Positions 22,074 to 33,973 of a stretch of DNA of 64,000 nucleotides are shown piece after piece (the stretch's first letter is position 1; each line of letters starts with the position of its first letter). The position numbers and the translations under genes are program-made. The stretch comes from Sphagnum magellanicum (taxonomy: Eukaryota > Streptophyta > Sphagnopsida > Sphagnales > Sphagnaceae). Location: NCBI GenBank assembly GCA_021904315.1, contig CM038911.1, positions 11,009,390-11,073,389 of the forward strand, in the 5' to 3' direction. The notes beneath the pieces are model-generated. The model saw only the letters and a list, made by a program, of their open reading frames with translations. It had not been told where the DNA came from and ran no database searches.

Positions 22074-23327
22074 CTAGCCGAGTATCTTGGCGACGTGACC
22101 ATCGGCGGCCCCGTTGCGATCACGAAGTGGCGATGGAAGAGGATCCTTGATGCGAGGCGGAGGAGTCGGGGTTGCGGCCGTGGCGTTTTCGCCCTTCTGT
22201 AATTCTCCCAACTTCTCAGATCCAGGAATGGTGAGCATGCGCGGATGCGGAACCAAAGCGCGGGAGACATCGCCCCACCAGTCAGGATGAGAGGTGTACC
22301 ATTGCATGGTTTTGAGTAAGCCTTGGTCCCACGAAGTGCGTTCGCGCCAACCGAGGGCCTTGAGCTTGGCGTCGTCCAAATAGTAGCGCTGATCGTTGAA
22401 GGGACGATTATCAACGAATTTGATGCATTTGGAAGCATCGAGATTGAACAAACCGATGATATCCTTGGCGACGTCCAACACACGACGTTCCTTTTTGGTT
22501 CCGATGTTATAAACATGGCCCACGCTTCCCTTGTGAAGCACAACATCGAAAGCTTCAGCTACGTCGTCGCAGTAAAGGTAGCTGCGCACATTCGACCCAT
22601 CTCCATGAATGGGTAGTGGCTGTCCTTGCATTGCTAAGAGCATGAACTTGGGAATGAGCTTCTCCGGAAACTGGTTAGGTCCGTAAACGTTGTTGCCTCG
22701 CGTGGTGATAATGGGTAAACCGTAGGAACGACCGTATGCCATGACCAGCATTTCCGCACCCGCTTTGGTAGCAGAGTAAGGATTTGTTGGGAGCAGTTGA
22801 CAAGCTTCATGGTTTCCCACGATTGCATCAGCCTCGGTTTCACCATAAACCTCGTCAGTACTCACGTGAATAAACCGTTTCACGCTACCCACCAGTTTGC
22901 AAGCCTCCAGTAGCACATGGGTACCGTAGATATTGTTTTTGGTGAACTCGAAGCTGTTGCCGAAGGAGTTGTCCACATGGGTTTGTGCAGCGAAGTGCAT
23001 GATGGTATCGATATGTTCAGTGATAAGCAAGTAGTTGACCAGATCTGCACTCCCCACGTCTCCTTTCACGAACTTGAAATTATTATTCTGGGAATTCGAC
23101 GACTTGTGCTGCAAGCTGCAGAAGGAAGGTCCCAGATTGTTCAGATTTGAACAATAGTCCAGCTTATCTAACACTACCAGCTTGTACTGCGAGTATTTCT
23201 GAACCAGTCGATTCGCTACATGCGATGCGATGAATCCCGCTGCACCTGTTATGAGGATATTTCTCGGCGTGTAATAATTATGAGATGCAGGTGTCTCCAT
23301 TTCCAACAGCGGATCCTCCAAGTGCAT
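22074..23327 (-). CDS. UDP-glucose 4,6-dehydratase (RHM N-terminal type)
   Basis: A single uninterrupted frame of 417 residues starts at a true ATG. It matches the N-terminal dehydratase half of plant rhamnose synthases (RHM), which convert UDP-glucose to UDP-4-keto-6-deoxyglucose in the cytosol on the way to UDP-rhamnose for pectin and glycosides. Visible signatures are the NAD-binding TGAAGFIASH at about 27-36, DKLDYCSN at 54-61, the catalytic acid pair in STDEVYGE (D158, E159), and YxxxK in NPYSATKAG (Y184, K188). Strong conservation continues to about residue 365 (HPRMLTIPG). A short proline-rich tail of about 45 residues then ends at TAG. The fused epimerase/reductase half of angiosperm RHM (about 300 residues) is absent, and I see no sign of it downstream, where a minisatellite begins. 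The next step would need a separate reductase such as UER1/NRS. It could be a 3'-truncated RHM, but the intact frame argues for a working stand-alone enzyme. Confidence 0.92.
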   Translation of the reverse strand: MHLEDPLLEMETPASHNYYTPRNILITGAAGFIASHVANRLVQKYSQYKLVVLDKLDYCSNLNNLGPSFCSLQHKSSNSQNNNFKFVKGDVGSADLVNYLLITEHIDTIMHFAAQTHVDNSFGNSFEFTKNNIYGTHVLLEACKLVGSVKRFIHVSTDEVYGETEADAIVGNHEACQLLPTNPYSATKAGAEMLVMAYGRSYGLPIITTRGNNVYGPNQFPEKLIPKFMLLAMQGQPLPIHGDGSNVRSYLYCDDVAEAFDVVLHKGSVGHVYNIGTKKERRVLDVAKDIIGLFNLDASKCIKFVDNRPFNDQRYYLDDAKLKALGWRERTSWDQGLLKTMQWYTSHPDWWGDVSRALVPHPRMLTIPGSEKLGELQKGENATAATPTPPPRIKDPLPSPLRDRNGAADGHVAKILG

Positions 23328-23660
23328 GTACTACAAGCAGCAGCAAACAGATCAAGCTCGACTCTAGAAAAGAAAAACTCACCCAACCTTGGGAGACAAT
23401 AATTCAAAACCAAAAAATCAAAAAATTCAGATGATGTCGCGATCACTGCCAGGAAGCAAAATTTAGATGGAAAAATGGCAAACAATTTACATGTAAAATC
23501 TCGAAGCTCGCTCGCTCGAGAGAGAAGAGAGGAAGGAGAGAGGGAGAGAGAAAGGGAGGGGGATGGGAACGAGTGGTGTGCACTGTGGAAGCTAGCCATT
23601 GTGTGTTCCTTAAAAAGGCTAACCAATAATCATGGGGTCACGTTCGCTTGGTTCTCTTTG
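23328..23660 (-). promoter_or_regulatory. Leader and promoter of the dehydratase gene
   Basis: Upstream of the ATG, on the minus strand, lies a CT-rich leader (complement of the GA tract at 23515-23565). Beyond it is CTTTTTAAGG at about 23613, a weak TATA-like site, and an inverted CCAAT box (plus-strand ctaaccaat) at about 23619-23627. These positions fit a compact plant promoter, but no element is decisive. Confidence 0.4.
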
Positions 23661-23685
23661 GACACCGACTACCCACGTCCTGGAA

Positions 23686-23706
23686 CCCCCCCCCCCCCCC
23701 CCCCCC
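23686..23706. repeat. 21-base poly(C) run
   Basis: An uninterrupted run of C, equivalent to 21 G on the minus strand. Long C/G runs also occur at 25480-25495 (16 G) and around 25886-25895. Such tracts can form G-quadruplexes and are prone to length error in assemblies. Confidence 0.9.
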
Positions 23707-24850
23707 GCGCCTCTTTTTCCTTTGTTATTTTTTTATGAGTCTTTTCCCAGTGTCTCGGCGGGTATTAGAACCCTCGCCTCCCAAAAAATCCAATCAGGGT
23801 ATCATACTTACTACGTGCCGTTATCAAAATATCAAACACCCGGTTCTGAAATATAACCGTGACTCTCAATTCTTTTGAAAAAAATCAAATAAACTGCCTA
23901 GAAAATTGCCCAGTGTTTGTCAGTTCTTTCAAGAAACCCGGAGGTTCTTTGAGGGTATGAAGCGCCCCCTCTTTTATTCTGATTTTTTTGGGGCCAAACA
24001 CATGTACACCCAGCGGTTCTTTGAACGTGAATTTTTTCAAATACCTGGGAGCAGCAGCTCTTTGATTCTGAATTAAAAAAAAAAAAAACCCAGAACTGGC
24101 TGTTATTACAAAAATCAAAATACCCACCCCACACTGGTTATTTCTGGGGGTTTTTTGGGGTTTTCTTTTTTCTTGCACACTGAATCTAAAGCCAAGAAAA
24201 GGGAGGGGGTGGGGGAGGGGGAGGGGAGAGAGGGGGAAGGGAGCTGGAGCATGAGCAAAAAAAGTTGGGAGAGTAAAATATAGGGAAGATGTGAGTTTTT
24301 TTAATACAATTTTTTAGGGGTTATTTAATTATTTATTTTCTTGGGTTGTGTTTTGTAAGGGTGGGTCACTGGGATAGGCAGTTTTTTTCCTTTATTTATT
24401 TATTTATTTAGTTTTTTTTGCCTCATGCAATTAGGTAGTTTGAAGGAAAAAGAGCTTTTCCTTCCATGTTTTCTCATGCAACTAGTTTAACCAAGAAAAG
24501 GGACTTTGGACACTTTTCTTTTTGACCAATTTATAATGCCCCCCCCCATTTCAGTTGGTTCACTGGTATTAATTCCTACTGTACTCCCTGATTGGATTTC
24601 GCAACAAATTAACTTTTAAAATCTTAACTTGGGCACTTGGTTTTTTAATTCTGTAAATTTTGGCAGAAATTTTTTATTAAAAAAATAAAAAGATTCTCTG
24701 GAAGTGTATGGGACAGTTTATAGTGTCTAGACTCTCTCGGTCTTAAGCTTTAGAAATTTTTAATGTATGTGGTTCAAACCTGAAAGTCAAAATCTTTCAG
24801 ATTTTTAATTATATAAAATTTTCGGCACAAGTAATAAATAATTTTTCAAA
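23707..24850. other. Non-coding, homopolymer-rich spacer
   Basis: Runs of T, A, G and C and a G-rich stretch at about 24198-24240. I see no gene here. Confidence 0.45.
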
Positions 24851-24989
24851 AATTTGGCGAAACAAAAAAATTTAATTTATGTCGAAATCATTCAGGTATT
24901 ACAATATTCAAATTTCAATATGCTGGTTTTCATTGAAAAGCTCTTTATTAACCGCGAGATTGGGACCATCGTGCAAACAAGATACTTGC

Positions 24990-25330
24990 GTTTTAAAGGT
25001 ATGTCATACGAAAGCGAAAGATACTTGTGTGACATCAACTGTGTCCAATTGCGGAAAGCTCTGGCCCGATTTCGATGTTACAACACGTAGCTTGAGGCAG
25101 TGCTAGGTGCGTGGAAGGGCGTGCCATACACAGAGAGGCTCTGTCAAGGCTACGATTTGGGGAGGGTAGAGGATGAAAAACACTTGCTCCTTATTTGTCC
25201 AAATACACAGAAAGTTAGGGAACGCTTTTGTTTGATGCTACCCATCACTCACACAAGCACTCTTGTTGAACTCATGCAGACTACGAACACAGTCGCCCTG
25301 GCCAAATTTGTGGCATGCTACCAATACTAG
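24990..25330 (+). mobile_element. LINE-type reverse transcriptase C-terminal fragment
   Basis: Two abutting frames in the same register, separated by one stop (TAG at about 25088), read RKALARFRCYNT and then GVPYTERLC...GRVEDEKHLLLICP. This is the C-terminal zinc-binding region (RERLCxxC, VEDExHFLLxCP) found after the reverse transcriptase of non-LTR elements. The second cysteine of the first pair is replaced by tyrosine (LCQGY). Only this tail is recognisable and the rest of the element is absent. Assignment is by motif recognition. Confidence 0.6.
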
Positions 25331-26689
25331 AGGACAATCTGTGCTCCATGATCTACCTTTCGTCTAATGGACTCTCGGGTCCCAAATGGACGTAAAATTG
25401 TAAACAATAAACAATCCAGTGTGTTGATTTTGAGGATTTAAAAAAAAAAAGAAAAATATCAGCTTTTTTGGGCGGGGTTGGGGGGGGGGGGGGGGATTCT
25501 GAATTCTGATCACAATTTTTTAAAGAAAATTTAAAAAATGTGCCAGATTTGATATCAGCTTCTAGTAGGTAGCCAACATAATGGAAGGATGCTCAAATGG
25601 CTTTACTTTCATATATGCAAAATTTTGTCTTATGTTCTCTATAAGACAACATAAGACAATTCCAATAGGCTACTACTACCAGTGTTACTGGTTTATGTTT
25701 TCCCCTTGTGCAGAGGAAAAATTCAGTTTGATAGTGTGCCTCCATATATACACAAGAAATCTTGTGCAAGTGTTTTATATGTTTCTAAACTTGCCAATTG
25801 TGCACCAAAAGAAGCCTACATGCCTTCAAAATTTACCAGCAAATTTCTGGGTGCGCTTTTACTTGTAAGGTAAAGCCCCAAGTTGGGGGGGGGGGATTAT
25901 TCCCATCTTCCCCACTTGTGGGTTATACCCATCATAATGAATGAGGCTAAGGTTGTCATGAACCTATACATGCATAGATCCCAAGGCATAGGAGGGGACG
26001 ATTCTTACACCTACTTCTTAAGAGGAAACAAATCTTATAGGTTTAAGATCCCTCTCTCTTAAGGAAAAGTATAATATGTAACATCCTTCCTCTTCTCTAG
26101 GAGTGATATTCACTCATGTAAGTTACCTTCCAAATACACTATGAAATTTCTTTGCATGCTTTACATTCCCATTAAAATCAATCTTTTCATTTTGATGGTC
26201 TCCAATAGTGCCATTTAAAAAATAAAAAAAACCCAAGGTAACTTGTATGGCTACAAAATTTCTGACGGGGAGGCAATAATGGCAAGTTGGAAATGCCTAT
26301 GGTAAGTGCCCATGGTTGAGATGCACTTAAGTCAGGCACATTGTACCTTCTTATGCACTTAAGCAGTTGAATATGGGAAATGATGTTCGAGAGAAAGTAA
26401 TCATGTGCATTTGCAAAATCATTTTTTAAATGGCAATTTGTTTGGTGATTAAGTAAATGGAAAGGCACAAAATGTGGCAAGCATTTGTAGGTTGCATTGG
26501 AGTTTTTACCAATTTAGTGAGCTTGGAAATAAGACTTAAAAAATGAAAACCTAAATAAATAAAAAATCATGAACATAACTTCAATTTCACACGCAACAAA
26601 ACAAAACACCATAATTAGGAAGACCAAGAAGATTGGTGGACTTGGGTGGTTGAACCTTGATCCTTTTGAATTTTACCCAAGTAATCGAA
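25331..26689. other. Non-coding spacer with G and A runs
   Basis: No coding signal. A 16-base G run lies at 25480-25495 after a poly(A) stretch, which could be the tail of an old retroposed insertion, but no source could be named. Confidence 0.4.
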
Positions 26690-29600
26690 TTATATCTTGC
26701 ACAAGCCACGCACATTAGAACCATACTTGCATTAGTATGTATTACCAATACAAGTTACATAAACAATTGCAAAGCACCAACCCAAAATTTAGTAGTAGCA
26801 TAAAATAGACCAACAATCATGAAATGTCATAAATTCCAAAAAAAAAAAAACAATTTCGACAAGGCAAAATAAAGTGGGGTGGAAATCAAAACTTTGTTGA
26901 TTTATATTTTTGATTATGAGCCTTGCAAAATATTGGCATACATCAAGTATGAATTTTAAATGCATCCACTGCCAACAACTATAACCCCACTCCTCATGCC
27001 ATTGCAAAATGTTAATCCAATAGAAACACTAAAAAATTTGCACCATAAACTCTTGGCTAAAGTTGTAAAAATTCTAACAATCAATTGCACATTTCACCTT
27101 ATTATTTGCCATCCTCAAAAGGAAAATATGCAAACTATAAAAATCTTCACAACCAAATCCAAATGTGTAATTAGTTAGTTCCACAACTTGGATTTCATGA
27201 ATGACAAGGTGGAAAATCAACACTCATTTACACTACCTAAAATCACAAGTATAGAAAACTCTACCAATGCTAAATACTTAGAAAGTTGATGTTGCAAAAG
27301 GTTGTTAAATGTTAATTTAAACCATAATTAAATGACAAGGTTGCATACTAGTGAAGGTCCTAAAGCAACATGGTTGCTTTGCACAATAATCTTAAAAAAG
27401 GAAGTTAAAAGTTCAAGTTTCCCTTCATCAAGAAGGTCATGGATTTTCACTGAAATAGTTAATGGGCCAATGAACTTTTGAAAACAAAAGTGAACCATTA
27501 GTAAGGCCAAATGCTTTTGAAACATTTCCTTGGCATGGGATTTAGCTAGTATTAAAGATAGATGATGTTAATTGCATTCATCAATTTCTTGGCTTGGGAA
27601 CTATTGCTCAAATTTGACGATCAAAATAACATGTGAACATTAAACCTTGACCACTTCAAAAGCTATTGTCCAATCATCTCACATGGCTTGGGTGAACACA
27701 CTAGTAAAATGACACTTCTTATGCAATTGATATTGCTTGTCCATGAAATAAAAAATCACAAATTATATGTTTGTTGCATGATCAATCCACCATTCAATGA
27801 ACAATTGATCATTTGTAGACTGATGTAGGTCGAAGAAGGCCTTGAAGTGCTCTTGATTATATTTCTTCTCAAGATTAAAATACATGTTGTACAATTAAAC
27901 ACAACAAATTTTGACAAAAGTTACAAAATCACATACAAAAGTGTTTTTTTATGAGTGCATGCATTTCTTCTAATCAAATCAAACCCATGATCATTTCAAT
28001 GTCACAAAGGTACCCCATGTTTGTCTTTGTTACCACCATTGTGTTCATGTCATCATTGTCTTCATCTCTAAAGTTTAGTACTTTATAAGAACCCACCGAA
28101 TAGGTGACGACATGGAGATCCACTTAGTCTTTACATTACATAACAACTTCAATCCTTTGGTTTTCAATAATTTGGCAAGAATGCATTGCTCAAAATGCCT
28201 TTTTGGTGAAAATGAAAAATAATTATAGGTAGTATGCAAAACCCCTTTAGTTTAGAAACTAAGGGCAAAATAGAAAGAATCTTCATGGTTAGGTTAGTTT
28301 GATGTGCCATGCAATGCACCATAGTCATGAAAGGTGTACATTTAAACTTCAATTGACCACCACATGTATGCATACCAATGAACATTGTAACCCCATCTAA
28401 ACCAAAACAAATTACTTTGTTGGCAACCTATTCAATTATTAAACCCATATTCCATCAAAGACTTCAAAATCAATGTGATGAAGTTATTTTTAGAACCTCC
28501 ACCAACCACCCTCTCACAATTCAACAAGAATGACATTTTCTTAAAGCTAGCAATGACATAAATATGCACACTACACCAAGACTAATTGTCAATTGTTGAA
28601 ACTTCATCATAATTGACAATGAAGTACTTGGCTTTTTACATAATAACTTTGATCAATTTGATGAAAATTTGGTGCATGGTTTTAACCATTTGATAACTAG
28701 TGGAATCAAACTAGTGTTTGTCCAAAGTGTTCCTCACCTTCAAAAACTCAAACATGTGTTTTATGCTTTCAAATTTGTCAAGGGTCAACCAAGTTTCAAA
28801 AGTAAAATGACAAGAAAATGAAAAAACCTACAACAATTCCTTATTGCAACAATTTTGCAATCTAAAACCAATTTAGCAACAATGTTTCAACCCTACTAGC
28901 CCATAAATGTTCATTATTTGCACATTGGTTTTTTGTTGACATGATATACTGGCCCACAACACATTCATGGCATGCAACCTTGCATTTTCATTTGCTTGCA
29001 TGTTTTTGCAAGTTGTCAAATTTAGGCACCAAAAGTTTTTTCCTACATTTGATCTCACTACACATTTTGTTATGAACCATAATCAATTTCCCATCACACC
29101 TTACCATTTACCTCAACCCACGACAATTTCACAACCCACATTTCTTGGAAAACTTGATTCAATTCTCATTCCCTCTTTCTATGTTTTTTCTCTAGATTTT
29201 TTGGCTCCAGCTTTAGAGATTCAATATTAAGATCGAAAGAGGATTTGATAAGATCAAGAGATGACAATGGTGATAAAGGATCAAAGATGGGGAAACTTTG
29301 ACACAACAAAATTTTGTCTATTAGATTTGGCCTTTAGGCATTAAAAAAGAACTTGTAACTAAGACTTAGGGGTAGTTGTAAAAGGCTCATTGTGAAAACA
29401 CACAAAAGATGCAAAAGATAGAAAAACGAAACAAAAATTGGGATTGCAAAAACCTTCAAGCTTTTTTGAAAGAGTAAACTCCCCTCAAGCTCAACCTTTA
29501 CATGAAGTTTACAAGCATGTCAAAACACAATGAACATTGTACTTTTGCATAATGTAAAGACTAGGAAGGTCTCAATGTAAAATCCATGCAACTTTAGGAA

Positions 29601-30050
29601 GAGAAATGGAATATTTATTTGCATCTTGCAAGTTCCATTGCATTCACCCTTACAACAATTTGTAGTCCAATGCCAAGAAAGCAAAAATATTCATGTTGTT
29701 CCTTGTCACTAGTCTCCATGATGCAAATTTTTTTTGGTAATCCCTTTCACACTCAAACCGTAACTCAAGCACAAGATCCTTCCTTTAAATGAGAAGATAT
29801 GATTTCCTCTACTCACTTACATAAAGAAAAATGTACTAATTTACATAAAGAAAAATTAGTGAAACTCAATAGCAAAATAAAAAGTGGATGCAATATACAA
29901 AGTTACACAATTGAAGAAAGGTGGTGATGTGACCTCATAAAGTAGTGAGGAGGAGCAACTACAAATCTTCAAAGGATGGAAAGGGGGAGGTGATGGAGGT
30001 GATGTTAAGTGATTGCCTATTGACATCAATGAGACAAAAAGCAAAGGGAG
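26690..30050 (-). mobile_element. Decayed hAT-like transposon, copy B
   Basis: This is the same element family as the copy at about 1440-5180, in the same orientation. Minus-strand remnants include KNFWCLNLTTCKNMQA at about 29040 (aligned with LLVPKFDSLQKHA of copy A), GMHTCGGQLKFK at about 28370, MVHCMAHQTNLTMKILS at about 28310 and LPLVSKLKGF just after. These correspond in order to the N-terminal zinc-finger-like part and the central part of the transposase. Frameshifts and stops are more frequent than in copy A. Ends align with copy A at 'acaagccacgcacattagaacca' (about 26700) and 'aggtgatggaggtgatg' (about 29990). Terminal inverted repeats were not identified. Confidence 0.6.
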
Positions 30051-31219
30051 GCTACACTCAATGAGACAACTTAAGGAACCCCATTTCTAATACACAATAC
30101 AAAAGCTAAAATTTAAGATGACATTTAATCACGCTAGCTTTCAATTCCATTTGTTGAAAGAAATAGCATGACTAAAACAGCCAAAATAGCATGACTAAAA
30201 ACCTGAACCCTAGACCCTTGTTCCCCCATTGTGAATATCTTGCGTGCAATGTTATTTGTTCTTTTGAATAATGTTGCACATTTTGTTCACCATACCCATG
30301 TGCCCATTGCATTGAAGTAATAACTTCATGAATGAATTTTGATAGTGGCCTTGACAAATTCACCATCCAAATGACATGAGTAATTAGAAGAATGACATGT
30401 GGAATCATTTAGACCCATGTTTTGACGGACATTGAAAGTCGTATTGTGGTTGTGACATTGCATACTTATCAAAATGCAAAATATGCAAAACCTCATATGC
30501 TAGATTGGGTTGCTTATCTAATCATATGTTGCCTAACTGCATACTTAGAAGCATGATGTCCAGTCTCCAAATCGCTTCTGGAAATGTAACACAAACTCAG
30601 GACACATGTTCTTCATAAAGTTTTGCTCAAACTTTTTGAGCAGATTATTAGCTGTATCTACACCCAGTGTCTGATGTTGATGAGGAAGTTTGTCATTGGG
30701 AAGTAATAGCAGCTAGTTGCTGCCATTTGTGATGAAGGTGAAGGTCTGATACTTTGCACTTTTTGTGCACATGCTAGATTGTTGCACCTTCCTCTTTTGA
30801 CTATTGGTGTTCTGAAGGCAAAATGCAGAAATGGTCAATACATAAGCAACTATCGCCTTTTGCCATGTCCTGCAGCACAGTACGTTCCTGCAGATAGCCA
30901 AGCTGACAAAACAAATGAAGTATCAAGCATCTGCAATCTCTTCAGCATAGCAGTATAGTCATGTTGGCAATCACAGGGCAAACTCTTTCCAAGAAAACAA
31001 AAAGCACTGACTACAATATAGAGTGAGCAGAAGGCACAACAAGGCTGACAAGGTGATAATAACTACACGATGTAATACCAAGTGTGACTGGATAGGGGAG
31101 TACTAACTCACTATCCAGCCACAATATGTGTACCTTCAATCACCATCTTTTTTAAATTCCATTGTTGGTCTTGTAATCCTATCAAACATTGTTTCCTATA
31201 GTTAATTGCTGTGGCACTA
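30051..31219. other. Spacer with one dispersed repeat
   Basis: No gene seen. It contains the second copy (30545-30765) of the repeat found in intron 15 of the splicing-factor gene. The last part probably includes the 3' UTR of the minus-strand DTW gene. Confidence 0.45.
30545..30765. repeat. Dispersed repeat, second copy
   Basis: Diverged copy of 19310-19510. Shared blocks are 'catgatgtcca', 'acacaaactcaggacacatgtt' and 'gtgatgaaggtgaaggtctgatactttg'. Confidence 0.55.
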
Positions 31220-32370
31220 TCAGCTTGAATTGCTGACGCCTGGTTCTGTCAGTTGTGTCCTTGAACTTTTTTTCTTCTTGAGCTTGGGACGTATCTTTGG
31301 ACAATGGCAATGCGATGCTTGCAGCAATACCATTTTGCGCAATACAGCCATGAGTGTTTCCTCAATTCTAGGGCCATCTACTTCTAGTATGGAGAGTGCC
31401 TGTGCCACAGCCTGCATGGTACTCACACAGCCACCAAAGGGTTCCTTTCTCATAATAAAATCTGAGTCACCCATGCCATCTCCCTCTCTATTGGCATCAT
31501 AAGGCAGACACACTTGTATGGCAAATTCACTGAGGTATGGGAAACTGGCCTTCACCATCTCCTTTGCATGCTCCCATGTTCCATCTAAAATTATCAATGT
31601 AATTTGTGTCCTTGGTGCTTGCCAGCTCTTCTCGGATGCCTGCTGCTGGCTGTTGTGACAGACTGTATCAACCTCAGTCACAACACTTTGATTCCTCACC
31701 AAATTTCGACAACCTGTGGATGATGCTTCAATGCTTAAGGAGGGCTCATCAAGCCCTGTTAAAGCTGGTGGCATTTGGCTCTGCACCAAGAACAGAAGAA
31801 TGATTATGCTTTGCAATTGCAGTTGCTTTTGAGATCCCTGGTTCTTACTGACACTTGAGACAAGTACATATATGTGAAGCTCATATGCACCTGGAGTCTG
31901 CCCAGATCACAATTCACAAGCATGAGAACTAGCACCTGCTCCTCATCTTCTTGGGGTACATCTGCTGCTGGTGCTGGTATTCCTCTCTCAGCTTCCGGAG
32001 CCATGATGCCCCATAGCCCTTGCTGCTGCAAAGAAGCAAACCACATTCCAAGATCCACGGCATCGGGTCCAGGAAACAGGAGCAGAGCTACATCCCTCCT
32101 CCTCTGCTGTTGACTCTTGGCAGCAATTTTTGCGCTGGTGGCAAGCGATTCCAGGAGCGGAGACGAATTGGAATGCAGACGGCGACCCACAATCACGTGG
32201 CATGGTTGGATGCATCGACTCAGGATGGGCACAGTTGCTAGCTTGTGGCGTGTCTCGTGCGGATGCTGCAAAATGAGAAGACGAGTGGCGATGTGCATGG
32301 GCGGAGAAGGGATGGCATCGCACAAGCACACGGACAGAGGGCGACCACAACCTGGGCAAAGAACTCGCAT
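31220..32370 (-). CDS. DTW-domain tRNA-uridine aminocarboxypropyltransferase
   Basis: Two exons, 32370-31891 and 31780-31220, joined by a 110-bp GT-AG intron in phase 0, give about 346 residues. Near the N-terminus is the zinc-binding pattern CPGCGRPLSVCLC. Next come HPHE and the SPOUT-like core. The second exon holds the signature LDGTWEHAKEM (the family's D-T-W motif in its D-G-T-W form) and RKEPFGGCVSTMQAVA near the end. The family (bacterial TapT/TuaA, human DTWD1/2) transfers the aminocarboxypropyl group of S-adenosylmethionine to tRNA uridine to make acp3U. I chose the ATG just before the zinc motif. The frame is open 36 codons further upstream but holds no ATG there, and an in-frame TAG follows at 32484-32482, so a longer N-terminus would need an upstream exon. 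The C-terminus is lysine-rich (KKKKSS). Confidence 0.88.
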
Positions 32371-32486
32371 ACCTAACGTCTCTTTTGGTGTTGTGCTCTT
32401 TCTCTTCACCGTTAAGGTCAGGCCTGGACGTCGGAACTTCCCGCCTTTGCCCTTGGAACTTGAAGAAGAGACGAGCAATATCTAGA

Positions 32487-32534
<48 letters not shown>

Positions 32535-32760
32535 ACATCAAACCCTAAACCAAAGAATCTGCCCTTCCTCCAAGTGAAGAGAAGAGCACAACACCAAAAG
32601 AAGAACGACAAAATCGCAAACCGACTACCGACGGCCTCTACCCCAAACCCTAATGCATAATTTTGATCTTTGTGAAGCTTTTTCAAGCTATTCAACAAGA
32701 AGAAGAAGAGGAATGACCACCTGATGCTGCTGCAGAACAATTAGGTTACTAAGTAATCTT
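32371..32760 (-). promoter_or_regulatory. 5' region of the DTW gene
   Basis: On the minus strand the leader carries a (GT)n(GA)n tract and two telo-box-like AAACCCTA sequences (plus-strand aaaccctaa at about 32540 and 32645). Telo-boxes are common in promoters of plant translation-related genes. No TATA box is convincing. Confidence 0.45.
32487..32537. repeat. (TC)n(AC)n microsatellite
   Basis: About 24 bases of TC followed by about 27 bases of AC, immediately upstream of the DTW gene. Confidence 0.9.
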
Positions 32761-32885
32761 CATCAGCATCATGCAGAACTGTGGTGCAATCTGTTTGGTG
32801 TGTGCACACATGCATGCATGCTGTGCTAACATTTCTGTGTTTGTAAATGCAGAGATATTGAAATCATACCTGTTCATGGAATTGG

Positions 32886-32888
<3 letters not shown>

Positions 32889-32918
<30 letters not shown>
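32889..32918. repeat. (AC)n microsatellite
   Basis: Perfect dinucleotide repeat followed by a short AT stretch. Confidence 0.9.
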
Positions 32919-32923
<5 letters not shown>

Positions 32924-33973
32924 AAATGTGTAGCTGCTACAATAATGTGGACCTGCAAGAAAAACTCAATGATAGCAACGACAATACCACAAGTAAATGA
33001 ACAGTAGGAGCAAGGTCCATTGCTACTTTCGTGAGTAGAAATATCTGCTCTCCCATTTTTCTTGACAGGGTAGAGATACTGGATTATTGGATTAAGTCAC
33101 ATTTGTTGAAGGTTCTGAGCTTTCTGGTTTCAGTGTCCCTTAGAGTTACCCAGTAATTTTCATACTATCTTTTGCTTGAAATCCCCAGATTCATCAAAAG
33201 CACATTTACACTAGCATTTGATAATGTAATTCTACTTTTTGCACTTTGAAGAGAAGAAGCAGATTGTAGTGCCATTGCACAACAAAAAGTTCAATAGACA
33301 CATACACAAAAAGCAAAATAGGTAAGCTCTTTTTACTTCACGCTTAAGGAGGAGAGAAATCTACAATGTTACAAGAAACATCCAACTACAAAAATTGTAG
33401 AGAGATTTATAATACATCAAAGCGAAATAGGTTTCTACTTCACACACTTGAGAGAAGTAAGTGAGGTTTTACTTCGCACTTGAAGTAAACTTCAAGTTTT
33501 AGTTTGCACAATGTATAGAGCATTTGAAGCAGACTGTACAACAGTGTGAAGAACATCCCATCCAACTACAAAATTGAAGAAATACTTGAAACAGCAAAGT
33601 AAAATAGGTCTTTAGTTTTTACTTCATACTGGAGAAGCAGATTGTACAAAATGTGTATAACATTTGCAGCAAATTTGCAAATGTAACAACATTTGAGAGC
33701 AGCATTTGCTGCATATTGTACAATGTAAAGAACATCCCAATTTCTAGAAGACTTTCCTAAGTGCTATACAATCCCCATTGTCATTCCATCACCAGATTGT
33801 TGGGGTGCAAATGGGGAGGAAAAAAAAGATGATGGGGATTCGTGAAAACGGAATTGCACACAGTCTACCTATTGATACTTCTTGTATGTCCAAAAACTCT
33901 AGTGGATCGGAGTTTTGTTGGGACAAGATTGATGGAGTTTTGTAGGTCTAAAAGAAGAGATCTTAGCTGTCGT
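32919..33973. other. Spacer with degenerate internal repeats
   Basis: No gene seen. Around 33310-33730 there are diverged repeats built on 'caaagYRaaataggt..tttttacttcac' and 'gaacatcccatccaactacaaaattg'. The last part includes the 3' UTR of the HSP70 gene. Confidence 0.5.

Noticed and set aside
31988-32740. 250-codon minus-strand frame overlapping the DTW gene
   Set aside because: It is in a different frame from the DTW exon and includes a microsatellite. The DTW frame has clear family motifs and consistent splicing.
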